Source: Sipunculus nudus
Taxonomy: Eukaryota; Annelida; Sipuncula; Golfingiida; Sipunculidae
Reading direction: 5' to 3'
DNA: 64,000 bases
Assembly (NCBI GenBank): GCA_026874595.1
Contig: CM049313.1
Coordinates: 20,537,508 to 20,601,507 of the forward strand
Under the pieces are notes generated by a model. It was not told the origin of the DNA, did no database searches, and saw only the letters and a program-made list of their open reading frames with translations. Both the position numbers and the translations under genes were made by a program. Of the stretch, positions 13,309 to 26,500 are shown in pieces. Numbering within the stretch: position 1 is the first letter of the stretch; each line of letters starts with the position of its first letter.

Positions 13309-13678
13309 CTGTTTTATCTGAGGAGTGCAGTCTAGCTCCCTCTCCACGTAGGTGATTCTTGGCACCCAGGGCGCCATTTTTTTAGATGTGATAAGGTCAC
13401 TCACTTCTGGACTACTTTTAGTTTCCTTCATATTGAGGTCAGTTTGATCCATCATAAGTGTCTTTTTTTGTCCTCAACATCAAGTTAACCAGTTCAGTCA
13501 GATTCCTACTTGCTTTCCCATCTATATTACCGTCGTGAGAAATGTTCCACGGCTGCAAAGACTTTTCCCCATCAAATGTTTCTTCTTTAGCAAGAATCCT
13601 GACACTTGTGATAGTGAACTGTACCACAAATAGACAGAATACTTCAGTCACCTAAAACACTGAAGTCTGTTTGAGCAT
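13309..13678 (-). pseudogene. Damaged first or second exon of an unknown, possibly secreted protein
   Basis: On the minus strand an ATG at 13678 opens MLKQTSVF and meets an in-frame TAG at 13652. The same frame continues directly as VTEVFCLFVVQFTITS, a signal-peptide-like hydrophobic run. It then has an N-glycosylation sequon (NIS) and NLTELVNLMLRTKK, and stops at 13439. A seven-A run at 13463-13469 separates this frame from a second one (MMDQTDLNMKETKSSPE to YVERELDCTPQIKQ) that runs to a consensus donor CAG|gtaagt at 13309. Losing one A would join the two frames. A TATA box and initiator lie upstream. Alternatively gttttag|GTG at 13652 is a splice acceptor, so the TAG is not translated and this is an internal exon. 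The product family is not recognised. Confidence 0.4.
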
Positions 13679-13728
13679 ACACAGTGTGTGTAATACTATA
13701 TGTCCTTGATCTTATCAAGAACACACTT

Positions 13729-13758
13729 GACTGAATAAAGACGTTCAAGCCTTATATA
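13729..13758 (-). promoter_or_regulatory. TATA box plus initiator
   Basis: Minus strand: TATATAAG at 13758-13751 and initiator TTCAGTC at 13735-13729, placing the start A near 13732. TATA-to-start spacing is 26 bp, within the usual range. The first ATG follows after about 54 nt, at 13678. This is the only TATA/initiator pair I found correctly placed before a plausible exon; coincidence is possible in AT-rich DNA. Confidence 0.4.
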
Positions 13759-14061
13759 CCAACTCCTCAATTGTTTAAAGCGAAATCATTTGCTTCACAA
13801 TTATCTATTCCAAAGATTCATGTAACTACATTACGAGTGTTCTAAAAATATGACCTATCCATGTCCAAAACAGAACTGTAAAAATCCCCAAAAAAGAAGT
13901 GAAACTCCCCGAGTGTGATTTGTGAGTAAAAGGTCATGCATGAGTTCATTTTGACTGACAGACAATGGTGAAATTTCCGGGACTTTTTGTAGCTTTTTTT
14001 GTCTCGTTATTTTTATTTTCTTAATTGATTTATTGAAACAATAACAATACTGAAAGTACAA

Positions 14062-17000
14062 AAATGTCCTGTGATATCTAAAACATTATGTCAGACTTGG
14101 AATATATATTTAATTCAATTGGATAACTAAAGATGGGATATACACTCAAAGAAATTTAAAGTAATTAATTGTCACTTTCTACTGAGGTTAACTTTTATAT
14201 TAAATCATATTTACCAGTTTACACAGGCAAAAGTTGTTAAATTCTACATAACATGATTTTGTTTTTTCACTAAAAAAACAGAAAAAAATAATTATTAAAG
14301 TAAAGTAACACTTGTTTTATACTCCCTTTTTAAGAATTTTATTGATTTACTGGAGCAAAAAAATACTAAACATAAATGATTTTCAAGGAATATATTGTAT
14401 GTTGGAAAACCTTTGGAGAGAGCTATATATGTGTAACTTAAAATAATCATTAAAATAAATTTATATTACACTTTTAAATTACACCTAAGATTTATTTAAA
14501 AAAAATATAATTTTCAATTCATTTTCATCTGAATATATTAAAATGACCAAAACTGGACAAACAGCAGGATAAACCAAACTCTACGTACTGCTTGGCTGCA
14601 AGAACCACAAAATCTCAACTGTGCATACTAAGGGTACCTTCATAAAACCCAAGGGTTCATGAGCCCAAATTTCCCAGCGCACTGGTATGCCTGGTATTGT
14701 TGTGTACCTGCATGTACACAAGGGCTTTTGTCATCTACAATAAGGGTGTCTTTTACCTTGGCCAGGCTCTATAGGGCAGACTATAATAGAGTTTTATTGC
14801 ACTGAACTCTGCCCATTTTCATTTTGTTTGATCTTGTACAATTGCTGTATATCCAGATACTTGATCTCATGTCTATACACAGAAGTGTTGGTTAATATTT
14901 AGTGAATATTTTGGTCTATATTATGATTACATTAAATTTCCACATAATATTTTTGTATTATCAAACACAGATTTATTGTGGTGAACAATTAAAACCCTTT
15001 TTCCTAGCTTTCATGAGAAAATGGAAGACATGGATAAAGATAAAAATAATAGCTAGACAAGCTTCAAAAATATATTTTATAAAAAAAATATAACCATCAA
15101 ATGATCAAAGGCCTTCTTAGCATTCCACCATTCCCTTTAAGAAATAAATCTGCAGGATCTATCCTTCAAGATACAATAACTATTAAATATTTGTAATCAA
15201 CTGAATTATCTTATAATTTGAACTGATCATTTGTGAATTTATAGGCAACATTATTTAAATGTTATTTCACAGTAAATGTGGAAAATATCTATTATGATAA
15301 CATGATAATATATAACAATGAATTCTAAAGAGTTGATAATTATGAAAAAAATTATCAGATTTATAATAAATAGATAAAACCTACAGAGCCTAGCACTAGT
15401 CTTCCTTCCTCTTCAGAATACACAGCACTGTAACTGCTATTCAACACCAGCCAAGCCCAGGACTGTGAGAGTATTTTTCCTGATATTGCTGAGTAAACAC
15501 AGACTAAGGCAGTTCTCACATCCAGTGTTTAGTTCCTGCATTCTAGAAGTCAGCTTTATTCCTACAGCAAACCCTAATGTCTTGTATTGAAATATTCAGC
15601 GGACACCAGTATTCCTCACTGGGTGACTTCACATCTTGACACAGTAATGTGGTTGGGTCTGGCCTGCATATCCTCATTAAGACAACTGTTTACTATCAGA
15701 CAGCATACCTCCGGGGTTCTCCAGCTCACCATATGCAAACCACTCCCTGACCCCCATGTCAATATGTCATTTATTATCCAGCGGGGTATGGCCATTCACA
15801 ACGAGTGTCCTGACCCTCATAACTGTATCCTGTGTGTGGGATGATACAACAACATGCTGTGAAATGGGTGTGTGTATTATCCACTCAAGGCACTACGCTG
15901 TACGTAGAGCTTCCTTGTGATTCAACAGGCATAACCGTGGCAGCATAAACACAATTATATAAGCACTGGCTCTAGGTGGATGTCACAGAAAAAATCCTCT
16001 TAGTTGGTCTTTTGTGACTGGAACAGCATGGGGTCAGTCTGTGGCAGCATTACATGGAGCTGGTGAGCAGGACTGTGAGAACATGGACGCCCCTTTTCCT
16101 CTAGATGTCTCACCACCAACCCCTCATGGACCACCTGCTTATGCATGCACCACTAGGCCTCAGTCTGGGCCGCAAAAACTAAATCTTCTCCCAAGACCCA
16201 CCATGAAATAAACACACAATAGGTCTTAAGCCGACTTGAGCTTGGCATGGTTTGTTGGGGTGTGGACTCAGTGATGCATGGCCAGGCCACTCTATCTCTC
16301 TAATTCTGTCACAATTATTCACCCCAGCTTCAGTTATGTGCCTGCCAACCATTGAACAGACCAGATCAATTTTCTGGTATCATAACAACAGATTCGCTGT
16401 TTTCACATTGGCTCTAACTATGCTATACTATTGATAATATTCCACCAACAGATCGACCACTAGCACCCCTAGTGTCATAAAACTCACTTGTATAGCCCTA
16501 GACTTCTCTAAATATGATACTAGGGGAGGGACACTTTATAACCCCCTTACCCTTCCACACATACACAAATACCAAACTCTGTTCATGTTGCAACTGTAAA
16601 TAATTTCACTCTGAATTAAAATCAAGACAGAACTGGAATACCACAAAAAATTTACCAGAATACTAATTTCATTTCATGAGTGCCTGTTATTGATTTTTTT
16701 TTATTATTTAAAATGGTCTTTTATACCTCACAAATATAAAGTTTCCATGAAAAATTTGTTTTATTCCTAGACAATTCTAAAAGATGGAATCTGTTAAAAC
16801 TGCACTATAATTTTCCATTTGCTCAAATTTTTATCAATTGTTGTTTATACCTTCAGTTTTCAAGGAAATGGCATTTCACAAAATATATCTAGTGGTAGTC
16901 ACATGTTTATCAAAACTTACCAAGCAAACAGTATGTGAGAAATGTACACTTGCTGAACATAACACAAAAGCTACTTCCTATAATTCATATATAATTACTG

Positions 17001-17780
17001 CCTACAACCACCATAATGATAGCATGTATAGCTCCACTGTCTACACTAGCTGAATGTAATGAACCAGTAACCATCAACCAGGCCAGTGACGTGTCCATTT
17101 TATAGCAGTCTGCACAGCTTCCTACCATGAAATATGAGAGATAATTGTAGCCGGGACAGCCGAGACCCATTGATTGGTCCCTGCTCCCTCCATCATTATG
17201 CTGCTCTGGTTGCCAGGGCAACATTCCCAGCCACTGGGCCATAACAACAGGCCCCTGAGCTTGTATCTTTATCCAGCATCAACCCCCAGGGTCAACTGAA
17301 AGTACACATTCCCATGTACCAGATGATCTATTTTATTGATACAGGGTTCAGACTGCACAGAGGGTTCATTTTTCAATCAAAGATTTAATGAAGGAATGGA
17401 CTCAGTCCTTGATCAGAACTTGATTCAACTGGATGCTTTGGTGCCGGGTCATCAACTACACTTCATACTAATCCTTCTGCAAATAATCTGTTTTCATTCA
17501 TACAGACTGATTCCTCTCATGTTATATTTATAATACCTTATTTCACACACCACACAATAAATGGATGGGAAAACATTCCAAATTACTGCAGTTGGCCTTA
17601 TATTTGCATAGTTAAAATTTTGCAATTTTCTCATTTTCATTGTTTCACAAGGGTTCTTTATTCACAGTCTCACCATGTATATAATTATCTACTCATGCAT
17701 ATCCATTATTATATGAACTAATTTATATCAAACAATATGCATGCAAAATCATGACACCTTTACTGGTAACTACATCACAT
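14062..17780. other. Intergenic DNA without a supported gene
   Basis: AT-rich 14100-15380, then a moderately GC-richer stretch 15400-16350 with open frames (15587-15844 and 16014-16211, plus). These lack recognisable motifs and splice context. Confidence 0.45.
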
Positions 17781-17787
17781 TCTCATA

Positions 17788-17873
17788 GCCACACCAGGTA
17801 TCGAACACTGTGTGTCAGCAGATATAGCTGAGCATTTAACCACTTGACTGTCCTGGCCCCAAACAGCTAGATG
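17788..17873 (-). mobile_element. tRNA-like SINE head, family S2
   Basis: Minus strand: ggccaggacagtcaagtgg (A-box region), then B-box-like GTGTTCGATACC, as in the S2 copy at 22235-22377. Short fragment. Confidence 0.5.
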
Positions 17874-18649
17874 AAAACCATTTTGATTCCAGAATTAATT
17901 TACATTTTTAACTATACAAGGTATAACACTCCCACCTTAAAGAGGTATTATGTTTAACCCTTGGCTGGTTGTCTGGCATCAACTTTACTCAAAATGTTAT
18001 AAAAAAAGATTTTGATTAAATTTATACAGTCCATTAAATTATGGAGATAATCAATCTGGATCATTATTATATATTTGAATCATTTAAAGGATTCTTTTAA
18101 ATTGTGAGATAAAGAAATTTTTTTTCCAATTAGAAATATGCATTCTCACAAACGCAAGCCTCCTCCATGTGGGCAGTCCACAACCTCTGACGTGGGATAC
18201 TCTTTGTTTTGATTCACTTATTCAGCCCATATTCCCTTATTCATTCAAGCATATGTGACTGCACATTTGTGAATAATCCTTAAAGTCCTTCCTGGATCCG
18301 GGTCATGAGCCATGCCAACACTAAAATCTAATAGTTTCTTCACTGCCCTGCTCCCAAGGTGTCCTGATAATTTCATGGGGTTCTGTTCATGACTGCATGA
18401 GTTATGTTTTGAACAAACACACAAACAGGAATGAACACATTAATCTGGCAGAGGCAACCATTCACTGGTATTAGGTGCACACCTTTGCTTTAAGGCTGAC
18501 TTAGCTGTGATCCAACCACAGAACATGTGCAACCTATCACACTTTTTTTCTGTGTAGGACACAGGAAATTTTGTTAGGACCCTGCAATGTACAGGTGGCC
18601 ATATGGCAATCTCAAAGACAGGCACCTTGCCAATTATGAATTTTACTCA

Positions 18650-20550
18650 AACCTACCGGTGTGCCCAGGATAACTGAAAATTAAGATATATAATACAATC
18701 CTGCCATTGTGTCCGGGATACCTGCCTCTTTTGAGATATTACCCCATTGCAATGGGTGCCCAGGCCAGCTGCCAACAAAGAGATATTAGGCCAAAATAAA
18801 AATAAAATTCATAGCGGGCGGGATATTTTATTTTTGACCTTTTTTTGTATGTTTCTATAAAAATGTCACATGATCAAGGAAAAGCATGAAGATAAACGAT
18901 TTTTTTGCTAAACAGGTAAAAGCACTACATAAATTGTACTATTTTATCTTCTTGAAAGATAGAATCAAAATTAAAATTTTTGATGTGGGGGTTAAAATTG
19001 ATGCTGGCGTTGCCTGAGAACCATACTTTTTATTTTTTTGGCCTTATGCCATTATGCTGTGTGCCTAGGACACCTGCCAAATGAAAGATATTACACAATT
19101 CTACCAGTGTGCCTAGGACACCAGTCAACCAAGAGAAATAAAATCATCCTGCTGTGTGCCGAGGACACCTTTTAAGTTATTAAAAGCCATAAAAAGCTAT
19201 TATGCCATCCTGCTGTCCCCAGGACACCTGCCAAATGAAAGATATTACACAATTCTACCAGTGTGCCTAGGACACCTGTCAACAAAGAGATAAAATCATC
19301 CTGCTGTGTGCCCAGGACACCTGCCAATTGAAAATATAATACAATCCTACTGGCGTGCCAAGGACACCTGTCAATCAAGAGGTATTTTGCCATCCTGCTG
19401 TGTCCCCAGGACACCTGCCAAATGAAAGATATTACACAATTCTACCAGTGTGCCTAGGACACCTATCATCCAAGAGATATAAAATCATCCTTCTGTGTTC
19501 CCAGGACACCTGCCAATTGAAAGATATAATACAATCCTACTGGTGTGCCCAGGACACCTGTCAATCAAGAGGTATTTTGCCATCCTGCTGTGTCCTCAGG
19601 ACAACTGCCAAATGAAAGATATTACACAATTCTACCAGTGTGCCTAGGACACCTGACATCCAAGAGATATAAAATCGTCCTGCTGTGTGCCCAGGACACC
19701 TGCCAATTGAAAGATATAATACAATCCTACTGGCGTGCCCAGGACACCTGTCAATCAAGAGGTATTTTGCCATCCTGCTGTGTCCCCAGGACACCTGCCA
19801 AATGAAAGATATTACACAATTCTACCAGTGTGCCTAGGACACCTGTCATCCAAGAGATATAAAATCATTCTTCTGTGTGCCCAGGACACCTGCCAATTGA
19901 AAGATATAATACAATCCTACTGGTGTGCCCAGGACACCTGTCAATCAAGAGGTATTTTGCCATCCTGCTGTGTCCTCAGGACACCTGCCAAATGAAAGAT
20001 ATTACACAATTCTACCAGTGTGCCTAGGACACCTGTCATCCAAGAGATATAAAATCGTCCTGCTGTGTGCCCAGGACACCTGCCAATTGAAAGATATAAT
20101 ACAATCCTACTGGCGTGCCCAGGACACCTGTCAATCAAGAGGTATTTTGCCATCCTGCTGTGTCCCCAGGACACCTGCCAAATGAAAGATATTACACAAT
20201 TCTACCAGTGTGCCTAGGACACCTGTCATCCAAGAGATATAAAATCGTCCTGCTGTGTGCCCAGGACGCCTGCCAATTGAAAGATATAATACAATCCTAC
20301 TGGCGTGCCCAGGACACCTGTCAATCAAGAGGTATTTTGCCAACCTGCTGTGTCCCCAGGACACCTGCAAAATGAAAGATATTACACAATTATACCAGTG
20401 TGCCTAGGACAACTGTCATCCAAGAGATATGAAATCATCCTGCTGTGTGCCCAGGACACCTGTCAATCAAGAGGTATTTTGCCATCGTGCAGTGTGCCCA
20501 GGACACCTGCCAATTGAAAGATATTACACAATTCTACTGGTGTACCGGTT
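18650..20550. repeat. 190-bp higher-order satellite built from ~47-bp subunits
   Basis: Subunits of about 47 bp each carry a gcccaggacacctg core. Four distinguishable subunits form a 190-bp unit repeated about six times from roughly 19360 to 20440; corresponding points fall at 19355, 19545, 19735, 19925, 20115 and 20305. Copies are more diverged at both ends. 190 is not a multiple of 3, so the many open frames on both strands are shadows. The left part is interrupted by the MITE at 18789-19043. Confidence 0.95.
18789..19043. mobile_element. MITE with GGCC termini and TTA target duplication, inside the satellite
   Basis: 255-bp element flanked by TTA (18786-18788 and 19044-19046). Its right end, inverted, reads ggccaaaaaaataaaaagta then tggttctcaggc, matching the TIR of the copy at 27167-27439. 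The left end keeps only ggccaaaataaa. Confidence 0.75.
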
Positions 20551-21639
20551 AAAGAAGAATTTGATATTCCTGGAACCAGCTGTAGTGAATAAAAGAGACA
20601 ACACAGTTTTCAATACACAACGGTATAAATGCACAATAGAGGCACACAGCTAAAGCATAAATTAGGAGTCTACATAAGGCACTAAGAGAGCTATCCAGAC
20701 AGAAGATTTATTTCACACTGTTCAGCTACAATTTCACTCTGTCATGTCTGTTACTTTATTCATTACATATTCATATTTGTTATCTACTTTATAAACAGTC
20801 TTGCGGCCCCCAGGGCCAGGTCAACAGGTTAACAATAATGTGTTCATGTCCCCTAGTGGGCAATTTCTCTGATACATCAAAGTTGAAACATGCAGCTTTT
20901 AATGAATTATTTGTATCCAAGATGAAGAGTAAATGTTTACCAGTCATGTTTAATGCCAATACTTATTTTCACAGCACCCTCTGAGATCAATACTTAACAG
21001 ATATTGTTAATATATAGGCAAATATACACAGGCTGGTCAATAAATCCACATTAATAATTGAGGTGCAAAGAGCCATAGTACACAGAGCCAAGATATACTG
21101 AATCTGATGTTAAAATACACTGTATATTTAAAATTATCAATATCCTCACTTATTCTGGTGATAAAATTATACCAGCATATTAAGTGCAGGAAGAAAATGA
21201 TAACAAAGAGATGCTGATATCTATGATCCAAATAATGAACTAAACCTACAGTTCTACACCACTGTAAATATCACACATTCAACATGAATATAAGTAAGAT
21301 AATAGCCTTCCATTCATAGCCAACCCCCCCACCCCACCCCCCAACAAATCCCCCCCCCCCCCTCCCAAAAAACATAGGTGCCTATTAAAATCATCTTAAA
21401 TTCCTAATCCTAGGAATAATCAAGTAACATCTTTCTGAAATATACAAAATTGAGTATAAACTCATTGAGATGAACACATCAAATAACTGTCTTATGTACA
21501 TCAAGTCATAGGCTATTTTTTTTAAATTAAGCTATTCTGATATATATTTTAAAGAGGTTATGAGGATAATTATGTGTCATATCCTATGAAGTCTGAAATA
21601 ACCATGTAGTTGTTAGTATATATTCTTACATAACCCATG

Positions 21640-23060
21640 TATAAGAGCACTGCAAGAATGCATATATCATGCATCTGTGGTATGTTTGTGACCTAGCTTT
21701 GACCTTATTAAATTTGCTCAGATTTTGCAGACATTTGAACCCAGAGGAGTTACCTTAATGGTTTAATGTTCACATACTGAATGTATAGCAAGACCCATAA
21801 AATCCCTTGTTATCACAACCATACCACAAAGAAGTGTGGTACTTATGCCCTCATCAAATATGCATGGGTTTTGCTGGGAATCAAACTTAGGTGAGAGATT
21901 ATATTGGTACAATATTTCTTTTTAGTTTCCTTAAAATCCATCACTTTCCTGGTCAGTTATCAAGGCAACACCACACTTAAGACTGGTGACTTTGTACTTC
22001 ATAAAATATGTGTTTGTTTTGCCGAGAATTTAATTCAGGTGAGATACTATGCCGGTAAATACTTGTATGAAAATTCATCAGATTTTTAGTGGGTCATCAT
22101 GCACCACCAAGGTTTTTGTCCTCTGACTTAATTAAACACGCATGGATTTTGCTGGAAATTAAATTTTGCTGAGATATTATGTTGGTCAATATTTCTGTCG
22201 TGTTTCTGTCAAGAAACTCTGTCCGTAAATATCTGGAGCCGGAGAACACAGAGAGAACCACCAGCCTTGGACTGGCCACTACAACCCACTCTGCTCATGG
22301 CACACCAGGGATTGAACCCGAGTTGCCAGCAGAGAAGCAGGGTGTTTTACCACTCAACTGTCCTGGCTCCAAATATTTGTAATGAGTTTCATGAAAATCC
22401 ATCATATTTATCATATTTCTGGAAAGTTGTTGGGGGCAATATACATTGTTAAGTAGTTATGTGTTTCAAGAAAATCCATCACACCCCTGGTGGTTAAGTA
22501 AACCTATTCCATGTGTGTTTGTTGTGTGATGGGAGGATTTCATCCAGATCCCAGACTTTGCCCTGATTTGATTGGCTGGTACACATGTGACATCATAGAC
22601 TTAATTTTATAAACAACTCAGATCGAGTATTTGCATGTTGTTTTATTCTCTGCTGAAAATTTGGGACTGACAGAGGCAGAAATACTGTGCTTTGACTGAG
22701 ATTTAGAATTTATAGTCACTGGGGATTTCCCCATGTGTGACGTCACTGCCAAGTTGACAGTGCTCATAGATTTGCCAATAGTTTTTGAACAAATCTCACA
22801 ACCTCATGTTTTTAGTGGAAAAATAGATAGAAAAAATGTTTTTCCTCTAGGAATAGGGCTCATTATATGTAAAATCTATATTAATATTTTTTTAATAGGC
22901 AATTATGTTATATGATAATATAATGAGATTTGGAATACATTTGCTTGACCTGGTTAGTTATTGAGCCAACACTAAAACTTTACAGACAGACACTGGGATG
23001 GGCAGTGGGTATATCATAATAAACCCATTTAAGACAAACCTGTAATAAAAACATATGGCA
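21640..23060 (+). mobile_element. Pearl/HINE-like element A3, old and interrupted
   Basis: Begins agagcactgcaagaatgc and has at least four diverged monomers (gaccttattaaatttgc; atcaaatatgcatgggttttg; aattaaacacgcatgg). It carries an S2 SINE at 22235-22377 and ends near gggcagtgggtatatcataa. Much more diverged than A1/A2. Confidence 0.5.
22235..22377 (-). mobile_element. tRNA-derived SINE, family S2
   Basis: Minus strand begins ggagccaggacagttgagtg. A box is GTTGAGTGGTAAAAC and B box is GGGTTCAATCCC, followed by ccagtccaaggctggtgg. It sits inside an older pearl-like element (21640-23060), so it is the later insertion. Not a functional tRNA: the acceptor stem and 3' end do not close. Confidence 0.65.
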
Positions 23061-26000
23061 GAATTTTCATGAAACTGAAAGTGAACAAAGACACTAGCAT
23101 GTAAAAAAATCAGAGCACCAACCTGTGAATTGTATTCACCTTCCATATCAGGGTTAGAATACAGTGCTGTAATGTCTGCAACAGTTCCATATAATCCCGA
23201 CATGATCCTTCATAAGTGATCCCAACCAGATCAGTACTGAACAATCCAGGTTAAAGTCCTCCTGCACAGTCCAACATGATCCAGACTTGATCCGTAATCC
23301 GGGAGAGACTACATGTTTTCAAACTAACATGTGACTGATAAAACAAATCTATAATTTGCTATATAGTCAGAGTTTATATGGTCTGCTGTAATTTGCATTA
23401 AAAAAGTCTGTTTAGTAACTATGAATGGAAGTCAAAGGTAACATTCACCAGAATTTCATCAAAGCTTAGTTTTCAACAGGGTATAGACAGTTTCTTCCAA
23501 TTAGCATCTCCTTGGTGTCCCATTTTTCATAAGTCAAATGTAAGTTTCAGTTTTACCACCAGAGTACTATCAGTCCAGACTTAGGGGGGGAGACAAATAA
23601 CTCAGGAGTTTTATCATTCTGGCACAATCCAGGGATGGGGATTTTAGGGGTTATGATTAATAATTGCCAATTGATAATTGCCGAAAAGTTTGCTAACAAT
23701 TTATTTTTTTTACTATAGTTACCTTAATCTGACATGTTATCAACCCCAGCACATTATAAATTTATTCTATAACAAATCTGCAATAATTTTTGTGCACTTA
23801 CATTACCTTAGATTTCTCCCTCTTTGTCTCGTATGATAAAATTTGGGACTACAATAAGTAACTTGATATTATCTGGAAATTTATTACAAAACAGTAATTT
23901 GAGCTATACAAATACTGCACATATTATTAAACTCCTTCCCCTTTTGAACCTGTATTGTTGATCAACAGGGGAGGTCAGGCAAGGTAATAGTGAACCTTAA
24001 CTGGTACTGTGGGTGTCATGGAAACGGGTCAACATCCTACACATCCTGTATCCTCCTGTGGGTGGAATGTGGTTTCCTACTACCACAATCATCAAAATGA
24101 TGTTATATGATACTTATATCCATATCATCAAATTTGTCTGTATGTATCCTTGATCTCATGAAGAACATGAAAACTTATCCTGACACTTGCAATCACTTTA
24201 ATTAATGTAGCACCTCTGTCTGATGATGTACTGTATAACCTTCACCAAATTTAGCATTTGACATTAGTTGTGCTGGTAAGCTTCAAAGAAATGTCTTCCA
24301 GGCATACAAAACATGTTTTTTTCCTGATATCACTATAATATATTTCATGTACCACGTTTTATCCTCTATTTTAGTCTCAGTGGTCTGGGCCAGTGATTTT
24401 AGGTCACATACCTGTCAGCGTCATGTGTTTCCATCAGCTGGTCACAAGGACACTTATCATAGGTCATGAAAGATGTGAATATCAGAACATCTGACACAAC
24501 AATAGTTCAGCTTGAGATTCTGATCTCTGTTTACCATAAGGAGCCTCTGAATGCCACTATTATGAAAGTCAGTGCCCCGTCACAATTACAGGCCCCTGTT
24601 ACACACCAATAATTTCATGACACAATATGCCAACTACACCTGAGTGTACTGTTACATTTGTGTACCATCATGAATTATTTCACATCCAGTGTTCTCTTGA
24701 CCAGTATGCATTTTGTTATCAATATAACATGGTCTGTCATGCCTGTACTTGGAGTCCCCTCCGCTGCATCAAAGGCTTTTCATAAATCGGTAAACATGTA
24801 TACAGAGGCTAAATCCATGAGTAATCCCCTCACTTGAAGTGTTGCTGGTCTGTTCCACAGAATATTGTAAATCCATTTAGTGCTAAATATAGCATGTTTA
24901 TGCTCCACAAATTAATATAGAAACATTTACTTCACACGGTTAAACATGTTTATTTGAGCTTATATTAAGGTCATATAAACATTTTCTATATTCTACTCTG
25001 CAGCTAAAATTCACTATTCTTAAGCCCTTGGCCACTAAAAATGGCCTAAATGAATGCTTCAGTGTACACTGAATGGTAGGTAAATATGTTTACAGGCATA
25101 TATTAAAGATATGTTGGTAAAAAATCTTCACGAAAATTACGAAAAAATTTCTACACAGATCCATGGTTGTCAGTCTTCCATCAGGTAGGTACATATTGAC
25201 TAGATGAAATTAATGGTTTACCATTATGTCTAAACACAAAAAATTGCTCCTGGATGTTGACATGTGTCAAGAAAACTCCACAGCAAATAATGCTCTGGTA
25301 AATAAATATCTGAAGTTCAACCCATGCCTTGCAAATCCACTATGATGAGCGTGCATATTAACAGGTAGCTGTGTAGTTAAAAACCTCTCAGGGTCTGTTG
25401 TGACTTAGGTAGGTCAGCATATGAGAGACACGCCCACTAGTTGAAATACCTCCATTTATAACAAATGTCTGCAAGTATTTTGGCCCCATGCCTGAAATGT
25501 ACATCAAAATGTACATGACACAGGTGGGTCACGCATTCCTGAATCCCACTCACAGGTACACCTGACAGGTAAATAGGTGTGATGGAAAACTATCCCTAAT
25601 GTTCCATGACTTGCTTCTAAACATTGTCTAGTGTCAGCAATCTGCTTGTTATCCCCACGTCAGTGACAATACATGACTGCTAAGTCTTATGTCAATGTCC
25701 GTCTAGTTGTCATGTGTATTGATTTATGGATGGATGTGCTATGTACACTCAAGTGATACAGTGTGTATTTGCCATTCCTTCTCTTTCACACCCTCTTGGC
25801 TACCGCTATCAGGAACACCCAAATACAATAAGCTGATCTTCACCAAAGTTTCATGTTCATACTTCTTTTATTCTTATATGAGAACAGTTTATTCATACAA
25901 CTTTTAATTGCAAAAATTCTTACTATTATATTATTTTAGCCATACATGGAGTTTGTTCAACAGTCAATAAATAATTAATATGAAATATAATAAAATAAAA

Positions 26001-26500
26001 GATAAGTAAATGAATACCAAAATAGTCAGTTTTATTTTATATTTTCTGAAACACTCCAAATTTTACTTCATTTTGTCTCTATTCCTAACATATGAAAGGT
26101 TTTATGAAGCATAAATAATTGAGAGGTTTTTCCAATTAAGCATGAAACATATTGTGTATTATCAATGTTAGCCCTACTATTCAAACCCCTGACTGAATAT
26201 GACGATAATCAAGGCCAGGTCTTATGACAGAATGACTCCAGAATAGTTATATACATTTAAAGTTTGTTGTTATGAGAACATACATTTATTGAACCTTCCA
26301 GAACATACCGGTACATTTACTGACAAAGTGTTACGTTTAAAATCAAGGCAAATTGTACCTTAAATTCTAACTTAACAAATGGACCACTAAAGATCAAACA
26401 TGACTTCAAAGGATAAATGTCAACTGAGTACCACAATGGGCAAAGCATATTAACTTATTATTCAGCTGGTATTACCTTCAATATTTGAGCCCTTCATCCC
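23061..26500. other. Intergenic DNA, nothing recognised
   Basis: No splice-flanked coding segment, tRNA or clear repeat was found. Open frames (for example 25707-25907 plus) have no recognisable motif. Confidence 0.5.

Noticed and set aside
15587-16211. GC-richer open frames suggesting coding exons
   Set aside because: No motif, no convincing splice sites, and no conserved composition beyond local GC content.
19172-20653. Eleven similar 70-86-codon frames on both strands containing PRTPVNQEVFCHPAV-like peptides
   Set aside because: They recur every 190 bp and come from the satellite. The period is not a multiple of 3 and both strands are open, so they are repeat shadows.
22294-22377. tRNA gene on the minus strand
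   Set aside because: A and B boxes are present but the acceptor stem does not pair and the SINE body follows, so it is a retroposed SINE.
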